Source: JBARRS01 sp049644345 (lineage in GTDB: Bacteria > Actinomycetota > Thermoleophilia > Gaiellales > Gaiellaceae). Taken from it: a stretch of DNA of 5,308 nucleotides. Positions 1-4,894 of this stretch are shown one piece after another. The first letter of the stretch is position 1; every line of letters begins with the position of its first letter. The position numbers and the translations under genes are program-made. The stretch is taken from positions 1 through 5,308 of the forward strand of contig JBARRS010000080.1 of assembly GCA_049644345.1 (NCBI GenBank), given 5' to 3'. The notes below the pieces were generated by a model. It made no database searches. It was not told the origin of the DNA and saw only the letters and a list, made by a program, of their open reading frames with translations.

Positions 1-2
1 TG

Positions 3-656
3 CTCGACCGAGGGCGCCTCGGCCAGCACCTCCTCCACGCTTGCGCCCATCGGAACCTCCCGGCCGCGCCGAAGCGAGAAGTCTGCGGTCAGCACGACCT
101 TCGCGTCCGACGCCTGCAGCCGTTGGAGGACTGCCGGCGCGGCGAAGCCGGAGAAGATCGGCACCTGCACCGCGCCGATGTGCGCGCACGCGTGGGACGC
201 CACCGCGACCTCGGGGCACATCGGCATGTAGATCGCCACGCGGTCGCCGGGCTCGACGCCGAGCGAGACGAGACCCTCGGCGAGTCTCGTCACCTGGCTG
301 GAAAGATCCGCGAAGCTCAGCGCCCGCCGCTCGCCGTCCTCGCCTGCGAAGACCGCGGCTGTTGCATCCGGCCTCCGCTCCGCCCAGCGGTGGACGCAGT
401 TCCAGGCGAGGTTGAGCTTCCCGCCGACGAACCACGTTGCCCACTCGGGCCCGCGTGAGAGATCGACCACCTCGTCCCACGGGCGCGAGAACTCGATGCC
501 CATGTCCTCGATCGCCGCGGGCCAGAAGACCTCCGGCGCGTCCTGCGATAGCCGAACGAGCTCCCAGTAGTCGTCGCAACCGAGCTTCTGAATCAGCCGG
601 ACGACGTTGGCGCGCTCGAGCACCTCGGGCGACGGGGTCCAGACGACCTCGGCCAT
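3..656 (-). CDS. Acetyl-CoA synthetase-like AMP-forming acyl-CoA ligase, N-terminal part (3' end outside window)
   Basis: This is an ANL-superfamily ligase that would activate a carboxylic acid, probably acetate or a short-chain acid, to an acyl-AMP and then an acyl-CoA in the cytoplasm. The minus frame is open for 218 codons from ATG 656 and leaves the window without a stop. Residues about 20-92 look like the acetyl-CoA synthetase N-terminal domain, including WFVGGKLNLAWNCVHRW near 75-91. The AMP-binding domain follows, with SLGVEPGDRVAIYMP (131-145) and HACAHIGAVQVPIFSGF (155-171). The P-loop, A8 motif and catalytic lysine lie outside the window, so substrate cannot be read. Family members are usually about 600-660 aa, so about one third is present. 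No Shine-Dalgarno sequence precedes the ATG. A TACGCT box at 669-664 would put the transcript start almost on the ATG, suggesting a leaderless mRNA. The gene is divergent from the exporter operon and shares its control region. The superfamily is clear; acetyl-CoA synthetase is only the best guess. Confidence 0.85.
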   Translation of the reverse strand, partial: MAEVVWTPSPEVLERANVVRLIQKLGCDDYWELVRLSQDAPEVFWPAAIEDMGIEFSRPWDEVVDLSRGPEWATWFVGGKLNLAWNCVHRWAERRPDATAAVFAGEDGERRALSFADLSSQVTRLAEGLVSLGVEPGDRVAIYMPMCPEVAVASHACAHIGAVQVPIFSGFAAPAVLQRLQASDAKVVLTADFSLRRGREVPMGASVEEVLAEAPSVE

Positions 657-744
657 TGGCGAAAGCGTAGAGCAGCGCGGTTTGACCGCGTTAGCTAGCC
701 TTGGCTAACCTAGTGCGGACTAACTAGCGACTCGAGGAGGAAGC
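657..744. promoter_or_regulatory. Divergent promoter/operator region between acyl-CoA ligase and MFS-tetR operon
   Basis: For the plus strand, TTGACC (682-687) and TAACCT (706-711), 18 nt apart, form a plausible -35/-10 pair, followed by a GAGGAGG ribosome binding site (734-740) before the GTG at 745. Three inverted repeats overlap this promoter: CGCGGT-TTG-ACCGCG (676-690); GTTAGC-8 nt-GCTAAC (690-709); and CTAGT-8 nt-ACTAG (710-727). The last two share an 8-nt spacer and cover the -10 box and probable start, the usual position for a TetR-family operator. On the minus strand TACGCT (669-664) is a possible -10 for the ligase, with no convincing -35. Promoter strengths and operator identity are inferred. 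Confidence 0.6.
690..727. repeat. Paired inverted repeats, probable TetR operator
   Basis: GTTAGC (690-695) and GCTAAC (704-709) are perfect inverted arms around 8 nt. CTAGT (710-714) and ACTAG (723-727) repeat the same 8-nt spacing directly downstream. The words CTAACCTAG (705-713) and CTAACTAG (720-727) also form near-direct repeats 15 nt apart, so two repressor dimers could bind the same face or adjacent faces. The site overlaps the putative -10 of the exporter operon. The TetR protein encoded as the second gene is the most economical ligand. Confidence 0.5.
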
Positions 745-2193
745 GTGAGAGCGAGGATCTTCGCGCCGGAGAACAGGAAGTGGTGGACGTTGGGGGCGGT
801 CTCGTTCGCCCTCTTCATGATCATGCTCGACAACACGATCGTGAACGTGGCGCTCCCCGCGATCCGGCGCGACCTCGGCATAGGGATCTCGGCGCTCGAA
901 TGGACGGTGACGAGCTACGCGCTCACATTCGCCGTCCTGATGCTCTCGGGCGGAAAGCTCGCCGACCTGCTCGGCAGGCGGAGGATCTTCATGGTGGGCC
1001 TCGCCGTCTTCACGCTCTCTTCGCTCTGGTGTGGTCTCTCCGGAAGCGCGACCGAGCTCATCGCCGCCCGTTCCGTTCAAGGGGTAGGGGCCGCATTGAT
1101 GATGCCGGCGACGCTGTCGATCATCACTGCGACGTTCCCGGTGGCGGAGCGAGGCACGGCGATCGGCATCTGGGCCGGCATCTCGGCGATCGCGCTCGCG
1201 ATCGGTCCGCTCGCCGGCGGTCTCATCACCGAGCACCTCTCGTGGAACTGGATCTTCTTCATCAACGTCCCGATCGGCGCGCTCGGCTTTCTCGTCACGC
1301 GACTGGTCGTGCCCGAGTCGCGCGACACCTCCCGCGACCAGCGGCTCGACCTTCCGGGCCTTGTCACGTCAGGGGTTGCCCTGCTTGCGCTCGTCTACGC
1401 GCTGATCGAGGGGAACAAGTACGGCTGGATGTCCGGCCGGATCGTCGGGCTGTTCGTCATCGCGGCCGTCGGGCTTGCCTCTTTCGTCCTGCTCGAGATG
1501 CGCCAGCGACTCCCGATGCTCGACCTCTCCCTCTTCCGGAGCGGCACCTTCGCGGGGGCGAACCTCGTCGCGATCCTCGTCACGCTGGCGATGTTCGGGA
1601 TCTTCTTCTTCTTCCCGATCTACATGCAGACCTACCACGAGCCGCGGTGGAGCCCTGTGCAGGCCGGCGCGGCGCTGCTGCCGTGGACGCTCATGGTGGT
1701 GATCTTCGCTCCGATCGCCGGCAAGCTCTCCGACCGTGTTGGCTCGCGCTGGCTGATGGGCGCCGGGATGGTCGTCGTCGGTGCTTCGTGCGTGGTGCTG
1801 TCGACGGTCGGCCTCCGCTCGAGCTTCTGGCACATGCTGCCCGGCTTCCTGCTCGGGGGCATCGGCATGTCCTTCGTGATGACGCCGATGTCGGCCGCAG
1901 CAATGGGTGCGGCGCCGGTGGCCAAGTCGGGCGTGGCGTCCGCAGTCCTGAACACATTCCGGCAGGTCGGCGTCTCGCTCGGAATCGCCGTGATGGGCGC
2001 CATCCTCGCCAACCGCGCGAAGGCGGCCGCGCTCAACGGCGCCGATCCGCGGCACGCGTTCATGCACGGGTTCACCTTCGGACTGCGGGTGAGCGCGATC
2101 ATCTGCCTCGCCGCCGCGATCGCTGCGGTCGGCCTCGTCCGGCGCTATCGGCACGCCGAGGAGGAGGCGCCGGTGCTCGAGGTGGCCGCGTGA
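745..2193 (+). CDS. MFS multidrug efflux transporter, DHA2 family (EmrB/QacA type)
   Basis: This is a 482-aa inner-membrane proton antiporter of the 14-helix DHA2 branch of the major facilitator superfamily, expected to export drugs or toxic small molecules. Visible hallmarks are LDNTIVNVALPAI (28-40, the DHA2 motif D1 with its intramembrane Asp), GGKLADLLGRRRI (69-81, motif A between helices 2 and 3), RSVQGVGAAL (109-118, motif B), a motif C-like stretch at about 141-160, and WNWIFFINVPIG (167-178). The second half has a degenerate motif A, GKLSDRVGSRW (326-336), and the conserved SGVASAVLNTFRQVG (395-409). Length is normal for the family. GTG 745 is chosen because GAGGAGG lies 4 nt upstream and only a short cytoplasmic tail precedes helix 1. 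The stop overlaps the tetR start by 4 nt, so the genes are translationally coupled. Substrate cannot be read from sequence. Confidence 0.93.
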   Translation: MRARIFAPENRKWWTLGAVSFALFMIMLDNTIVNVALPAIRRDLGIGISALEWTVTSYALTFAVLMLSGGKLADLLGRRRIFMVGLAVFTLSSLWCGLSGSATELIAARSVQGVGAALMMPATLSIITATFPVAERGTAIGIWAGISAIALAIGPLAGGLITEHLSWNWIFFINVPIGALGFLVTRLVVPESRDTSRDQRLDLPGLVTSGVALLALVYALIEGNKYGWMSGRIVGLFVIAAVGLASFVLLEMRQRLPMLDLSLFRSGTFAGANLVAILVTLAMFGIFFFFPIYMQTYHEPRWSPVQAGAALLPWTLMVVIFAPIAGKLSDRVGSRWLMGAGMVVVGASCVVLSTVGLRSSFWHMLPGFLLGGIGMSFVMTPMSAAAMGAAPVAKSGVASAVLNTFRQVGVSLGIAVMGAILANRAKAAALNGADPRHAFMHGFTFGLRVSAIICLAAAIAAVGLVRRYRHAEEEAPVLEVAA

Positions 2194-2789
2194 GCGCGAC
2201 GCGCCCGAGGCTCACCGCCGAGGCGCGGCGTGCGGCCGTCCTCGAGACGGCCTGCCGCGTCTTCTGCAAGTCCAGCTACCGCGGCGCGACTACGGCCGAG
2301 ATCGCGCGCGAGAGCGGCGTCAGCGAGCCGATTCTCTACCGTCACTTCCCTTCCAAGCGCGACCTTTACCTGGCGGTGCTCGACGAGGCCTGGGAGCGCG
2401 TCCGGGAACGCTGGGAGCGGGTCGTCGCAGACGAGCCCGATCCCTCCCGCTGGGTCGCGACGATGGGGCGCTCGTATCTCCAGTCCCGTGACGAGCGCTC
2501 CCAGCTCGCCGCGCTCTGGATCCAGGCCCTGAACGAGGCGGGCCACGACCCCAAGATCAAGCGCTACCTCCGCGACCAAGTCCACGAGGTCCATGCCTAC
2601 GTCGCCGACACGATCCGCCGCGCGCAGGATGCCGGAGGACTGATCGCAGAGCGAGACCCAGAGGCCGAAGCGTGGATCTTCATGTCGCTAGGCCTACTCG
2701 GCACGATCGACCGCCGCCTAGGCGGCCTAGTCGGCGACGAGTTCGAGAAGATCTTCGACTCCCGCCGCCGCTGGATGACAGGCGCTTAG
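2190..2789 (+). CDS. TetR/AcrR family transcriptional regulator
   Basis: This is a 199-aa one-component repressor, cytoplasmic and presumably dimeric. The DNA-binding helix-turn-helix is at about residues 30-53, with YRGATTAEIARESGVSEP then ILYRHFPSKRDLY, the classic TetR signature. A helical ligand-binding domain follows (about 65-195) and is too variable to suggest an inducer. The start is the GTG inside the GTGA overlap with the exporter stop. GAGGTGG (2179-2185) lies 4 nt upstream, and the upstream in-frame extension is out of frame with the exporter and not protein-like. Length is typical. The gene is second in an exporter-regulator operon, so the likely role is autorepression through the inverted repeats at 690-727, relieved by the exporter substrate. 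Four rare CTA leucine codons cluster near the 3' end (2688-2729). The family call is firm; target and ligand are inferred. Confidence 0.92.
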   Translation: MSATRPRLTAEARRAAVLETACRVFCKSSYRGATTAEIARESGVSEPILYRHFPSKRDLYLAVLDEAWERVRERWERVVADEPDPSRWVATMGRSYLQSRDERSQLAALWIQALNEAGHDPKIKRYLRDQVHEVHAYVADTIRRAQDAGGLIAERDPEAEAWIFMSLGLLGTIDRRLGGLVGDEFEKIFDSRRRWMTGA

Positions 2790-2802
2790 GAAGAGCACCG
2801 GG

Positions 2803-2838
2803 TCGCCGCCGGAGCCGGGCTTGCCCGGCGGGAGGCGA
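2803..2838. terminator. Hairpin downstream of tetR, possible terminator
   Basis: Arms GCCGGGC (2814-2820) and GCCCGGC (2823-2829) enclose a TT loop. An outer TCGCC/GGCGA stem (2803-2807 with 2834-2838) is separated by a small internal loop. It begins 14 nt after the tetR stop. There is no T tract on the plus strand, so intrinsic termination is uncertain, although T-less hairpins are common after genes in high-GC Actinomycetota. The direct repeat GAGCACCG flanks it (2793-2800 and 2837-2844). Confidence 0.4.
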
Positions 2839-2844
2839 GCACCG

Positions 2845-2905
2845 AAAAACGCCCCAGCGGCTCGGACCACGACCCGAACTGAGCCGCCGTCCGCAAGGAG
2901 GGGGC
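2845..2905 (-). terminator. Intrinsic terminator of the candidate ncRNA
   Basis: On the minus strand GCGGCTC (2887-2881) pairs with GAGCCGC (2863-2857). An outer GCCCC (2905-2901) can pair with GGGGC (2855-2851), leaving one G and then TTTTT (2849-2845). A T run directly after a GC stem is the canonical intrinsic form, and T5 is unusual in this G/C-rich window. The large asymmetric bulge between the two stem parts is a weakness. Confidence 0.55.
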
Positions 2906-2985
2906 CCGAGGGGGAACCACGGGTTCACCCGCGCAAATGGGAAGACCCCCGGCTGCGGCTCCCGGGGGTCACTTCCCTGTGAGGA

Positions 2986-3058
2986 TCGCCACCCTGTGGC
3001 GACGACCCGGAGGCTATGACTCTGCGGCCCAGCCATCGCCTCCGGGCCATCGTCGCCA
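2986..3058. repeat. Overlapping, mutually exclusive stem-loops
   Basis: TCGCCAC (2986-2992) and GTGGCGA (2996-3002) form a perfect 7-bp hairpin. The second arm also belongs to a longer stem: 2997-3005 pairs with 3050-3058 (TGGCGACGA with TCGTCGCCA), and CCCGGAGGC (3006-3014) pairs with GCCTCCGGG (3038-3046), with a CCA bulge. The two folds cannot coexist over 2997-3002. Confidence 0.6.
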
Positions 3059-3118
3059 TCTGTGTGGCGCGCCCCCTGCACCCATGCCTGGCGTCCGGCG
3101 GGGTGCAAGGTCGGACTG

Positions 3119-3147
3119 ACCTTACAGCGGCTCCCCCGAGTCGTCAA
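3119..3147 (-). promoter_or_regulatory. Minus-strand promoter, -35 TTGACG and -10 TAAGGT
   Basis: On the minus strand TTGACG (3147-3142) matches the housekeeping -35 consensus at five of six positions. TAAGGT (3124-3119) keeps the essential TAnnnT of a -10 box, and the spacer is exactly 17 nt. The predicted start is the G at 3112, seven nt past the -10. Transcription would run left into the hairpin-rich stretch. A perfect inverted repeat, AAGGTC-GGACT-GACCTT (3107-3123), spans the -10 and start and could be an operator. Confidence 0.6.
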
Positions 3148-3282
3148 GTAGCTCGGTCAAGTGATTTTCTGAGGCCACAATTCACCGCAAAAACCCTGGC
3201 CAAATGCCCCTTTTGGGGGATGGCCGTTAGAGCCGAGTTGCGTCTTAGTGAAGTATGGGTTTGACTTACCCGTGAGGCCGCT
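3148..3282 (+). promoter_or_regulatory. Upstream control region of the XRE-TPR gene with a palindrome
   Basis: This stretch is visibly less GC-rich than its surroundings and holds no gene. It contains nested inverted repeats: GGCCA (3198-3202) with TGGCC (3221-3225), enclosing CCCC-TTTT-GGGG (3207-3218). Such a site upstream of an XRE regulator is a natural operator candidate. A GTGAGG ribosome binding site (3272-3277) lies 5 nt before the ATG at 3283. I found no convincing -35/-10 pair on the plus strand: TTGACT at 3261 is too close to the start codon to be a -35. Confidence 0.45.
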
Positions 3283-4629
3283 ATGCCGCGAGTGACCGAG
3301 ACCAGCCAGCGCCGCACCGCCCAGCCGCCCGTAAGCCGGCTCGGCGAGCGCTTGCGCCAGCTCCGGGTCGCGGCCGGCATGACCCAGACCGGGCTCGCGG
3401 GGGCGCGGTTTTCCAAGGAGTACGTCAGCCAGATCGAGCGTGGCAAGACACGCCCGACGCGCGAGACGATCGAGTGGCTGGCGCTCCAGCTCGGCGTCGA
3501 CGCCAACTTCCTCGAGCACGGGGTCTCTGCCGACCAGCGGGGTCGCGTCGAGGCGATGCTCGCCCGAGCGGAGGCGCTGAGTCAGGCCCACCGCTACGAG
3601 GAAGCGCTGGAGCATTTCGAAAACGCGAAGACGGCCGTGCTCGCGACAGGCGCGGTGGAGCTCGAGGCCCGCGCGGTCTCGGGCGAGGCTTGGTCACGGA
3701 TGGAGCAGGGCGAGCTGAAGCAGGCGATGGAGCTGCTCGATCGGGTACGCACCCTCGTCGACTCGCCGGAGTTCTCCGACGTCGACCGGGCCGACGTGCT
3801 GTTCCGGTTCGCAGTCTGTCGCTACAAGCTGTCGAGCATCACCACCGCCGTCGGTCTCTTCAACGAGGCGCTCAAGCTCGCGGAGGAGTCGGGTCTTCCA
3901 TGCGACTTGCTCCGCTCGGAAATTCTGCATTGGCGCTCGCGCTGCTACAGGCGCCAGCGCGATCTCGAGGCCGCTCGCGAGGACGTCGAGCATGCGCTCG
4001 AGCTCGCCCAGGCGTTGGACGACCGCCGCCAGATGGCCGACGCGTACTTCCAGGCCTCGCTCGTCGCGGAGCGGATGGGCCAGTGGGTGCGCGCGCGCAC
4101 GTACGCGGAGCGCGCGAAGGCCTACTACGAGCAGCTGAACGACGAGCGAAACGTGGGCCGCCTGCTGAACAACCTGGGCGGCCTGAACCTCATGCTCGGG
4201 AAGCCCGAGCAGGCGATCGACTACCTCAAGGCCGCGTTCACGACGGCGCTCGAGGTCGACAGCGACGACGACGCGGCGGTCGCATCGGGCTCGCTCGCCA
4301 CGGTTCATCTACAGCTTCAGGAGTACGAGCAGGCCGAGCAACACGCGCGGCATGCCCTCAGGCTCCTCGAGGGGCGGATCGACTGGCTCCACGAGATCGT
4401 CCCGTCGCAGCTCACGCTGGGACGGGCGCTCATGGAGCAGGGGAGGCTGGGCGAGGCCGAGGACTGCTTCAAGCAGGCCGAGGCCAACGCCGAGCAGTTC
4501 GAATCAGTCAGCCATCGTGCCGCCGCCTGGATCGCCCTCGGCGATCTTTCGGCGCGCCGCGGGGACGAGGGAGGCGCGGCGCGCCTCTACCGAACCGCTG
4601 CGGAGGCACTACAGGATGTCCGCTTCTGA
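3283..4629 (+). CDS. XRE-family helix-turn-helix / TPR-repeat regulator (RRNPP-like architecture)
   Basis: This 448-aa cytoplasmic protein joins an N-terminal Cro/C1-type DNA-binding domain to a long TPR solenoid. The HTH is at residues about 20-79: LGERLRQLRVAAGMTQTGLA, then the recognition-helix region FSKEYVSQIERGKTRPTRETIEWLA. About nine 34-residue TPR units follow to the C-terminus, starting near 90, 128, 170, 212, 250, 290, 332, 373 and 412, with recurrent patterns such as RYEEALEHF, QWVRARTYAERA and EYEQAEQHARHAL. This order, HTH then TPR, is that of peptide-sensing RRNPP regulators (PlcR, PrgX, Rgg, ComR), though it is longer than their usual 280-320 aa. ATG 3283 has GTGAGG 5 nt upstream and leaves a short disordered N-tail. 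A 39-codon ORF encoding a signal-peptide-like product starts 21 nt after the stop, consistent with a receptor-peptide pair. The domains are certain; peptide binding is inferred. A TPR regulator using protein partners is the main alternative. Confidence 0.93.
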   Translation: MPRVTETSQRRTAQPPVSRLGERLRQLRVAAGMTQTGLAGARFSKEYVSQIERGKTRPTRETIEWLALQLGVDANFLEHGVSADQRGRVEAMLARAEALSQAHRYEEALEHFENAKTAVLATGAVELEARAVSGEAWSRMEQGELKQAMELLDRVRTLVDSPEFSDVDRADVLFRFAVCRYKLSSITTAVGLFNEALKLAEESGLPCDLLRSEILHWRSRCYRRQRDLEAAREDVEHALELAQALDDRRQMADAYFQASLVAERMGQWVRARTYAERAKAYYEQLNDERNVGRLLNNLGGLNLMLGKPEQAIDYLKAAFTTALEVDSDDDAAVASGSLATVHLQLQEYEQAEQHARHALRLLEGRIDWLHEIVPSQLTLGRALMEQGRLGEAEDCFKQAEANAEQFESVSHRAAAWIALGDLSARRGDEGGAARLYRTAAEALQDVRF

Positions 4630-4640
4630 GCCGAAAGAAA

Positions 4641-4648
4641 GGAGGTGA
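4641..4648 (+). promoter_or_regulatory. Perfect Shine-Dalgarno sequence of the 39-codon ORF
   Basis: GGAGGTGA, preceded by AAA, is a full match to the 16S rRNA anti-Shine-Dalgarno complement, and its GGAGG core is 5 nt before ATG 4651. It is the strongest ribosome binding site in the window and is the main evidence that this short ORF is translated, and at a high level compared with the regulator upstream (GTGAGG). Confidence 0.85.
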
Positions 4649-4650
4649 AT

Positions 4651-4770
4651 ATGAATAGGGCACGTCTCATCTTCCTCGCCTGCTGGATCTGCGTCCTCGT
4701 GGCCTACCTGGGCGCCTACGCTCGTGTCCGCGTTCACGGCGCGGACTGGAGCTTCCACGACGGCGGCTAG
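4651..4770 (+). CDS. Small secreted or membrane peptide, candidate signalling propeptide
   Basis: This is a 39-residue ORF in an operon with the XRE-TPR gene, starting 21 nt after its stop. The product has a basic N-terminus (MNRAR), a hydrophobic run of about 19 residues at 6-24 (LIFLACWICVLVAYLGAYA), and a polar tail of 15 residues beginning RVRVH and ending GADWSFHDGG. AYA at 22-24 fits the A-x-A rule for signal peptidase I, so the tail could be released outside the cell; without cleavage the product would be a single-pass membrane peptide with the tail probably outside. The length is close to Phr and PapR propeptides (roughly 40-48 aa) encoded beside their TPR receptors. I recognise no homolog. 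The gene is supported by a perfect Shine-Dalgarno sequence and its amphipathic layout. The pheromone role is inference; a small membrane protein of another function is the alternative. Confidence 0.75.
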   Translation: MNRARLIFLACWICVLVAYLGAYARVRVHGADWSFHDGG

Positions 4771-4784
4771 TCGGTTCGTCTGTA

Positions 4785-4820
4785 GCCGGCGGTAAGCCGC
4801 CACTCGCCCCTCGCGGCGAG
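4785..4820 (+). terminator. Tandem hairpins after the peptide gene
   Basis: GGCGG-TAAG-CCGCC (4788-4801) is followed directly by CTCGCC-6 nt-GGCGAG (4803-4820), starting 14 nt beyond the peptide stop. GCCGGCGG (4785-4792) could instead pair with CCGCCGGC at 4835-4842. There is no T tract. The position fits the end of the XRE-TPR/peptide operon, but termination is not proven by the sequence. The rest of the gap to 4894 holds a small GCCCC-GAC-GGGGC hairpin (4855-4867) and no gene. Confidence 0.4.
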
Positions 4821-4894
4821 CAGAGCTGGAGCGACCGCCGGCAGCGGATGAGAAGCCCCGACGGGGCGGATTCGGCGCGCGTAACGGCGCCGTC

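Larger units (their letters stand above)
2845..3112 (-). ncRNA. Candidate structured noncoding RNA, unassigned family, about 268 nt
   Basis: No protein-like frame fills the gap after tetR, but the minus strand reads as a complete RNA gene. A promoter ends at 3119, a G at 3112 sits at the expected +1, and a hairpin followed by five T residues ends at 2845. Hairpins between them, read on the minus strand, are: TGCACCC/GGGTGCA (3107-3101 with 3083-3077); an 18-bp stem with a 3-nt bulge and 23-nt loop (3058-2997); TCGCCAC/GTGGCGA with an AGG loop (3002-2986), which competes with the long stem; a 14-bp stem with a 2-nt bulge (2977-2939); GGTGAACC-type arms with a CGT loop (2930-2911); and the terminator. 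I could not match it to RNase P, tmRNA, SRP, 6S or a riboswitch I know. It converges on tetR and diverges from the XRE-TPR gene. The plus strand would fold similarly, but only the minus strand has both promoter and T tract. Confidence 0.5.

Noticed and set aside
780..2789. 669-codon plus-strand frame running through both exporter and tetR
   Set aside because: Only its last 199 codons are real (tetR from GTG 2190). The rest is an Arg/Pro-rich shadow of the exporter frame, which has clear MFS motifs.
2900..3060. Plus-strand c-di-AMP (ydaO/yuaA) riboswitch, suggested by GGGGGAACCACGGG
   Set aside because: The second conserved block (GGGGTGAAT) and the CAGCTAACC-type block are missing, and the downstream gene is not a cell-wall or potassium gene.
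3014..3085. 23-codon Trp-rich minus-strand ORF inside the candidate RNA, possible attenuation leader peptide
   Set aside because: There is no ribosome binding site, no tryptophan biosynthesis gene follows, and tetR lies convergently downstream. TGG codons are expected in such G/C-rich DNA.
2845..3112. RNase P RNA, tmRNA, SRP RNA, T-box or M-box in the hairpin-rich stretch
   Set aside because: None of their conserved cores are present (GAAAGTCC, tmRNA ends, GGAAG-type SRP loop, GGTACCGCG, M-box AAGCTC). AGGGTGG on the minus strand alone is too short for a T-box call.
2680..3147. 155-codon minus-strand ORF over the tetR end and intergenic gap
   Set aside because: It overlaps tetR antisense, has a low-complexity Arg/Gly/Ser/Pro composition, no ribosome binding site and no recognisable domain, and its DNA is dominated by hairpins.
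3261..3266. TTGACT as a plus-strand -35 box for the XRE-TPR gene
   Set aside because: It is only 16 nt before the start codon, leaving no room for a -10 and a leader with the GTGAGG ribosome binding site.
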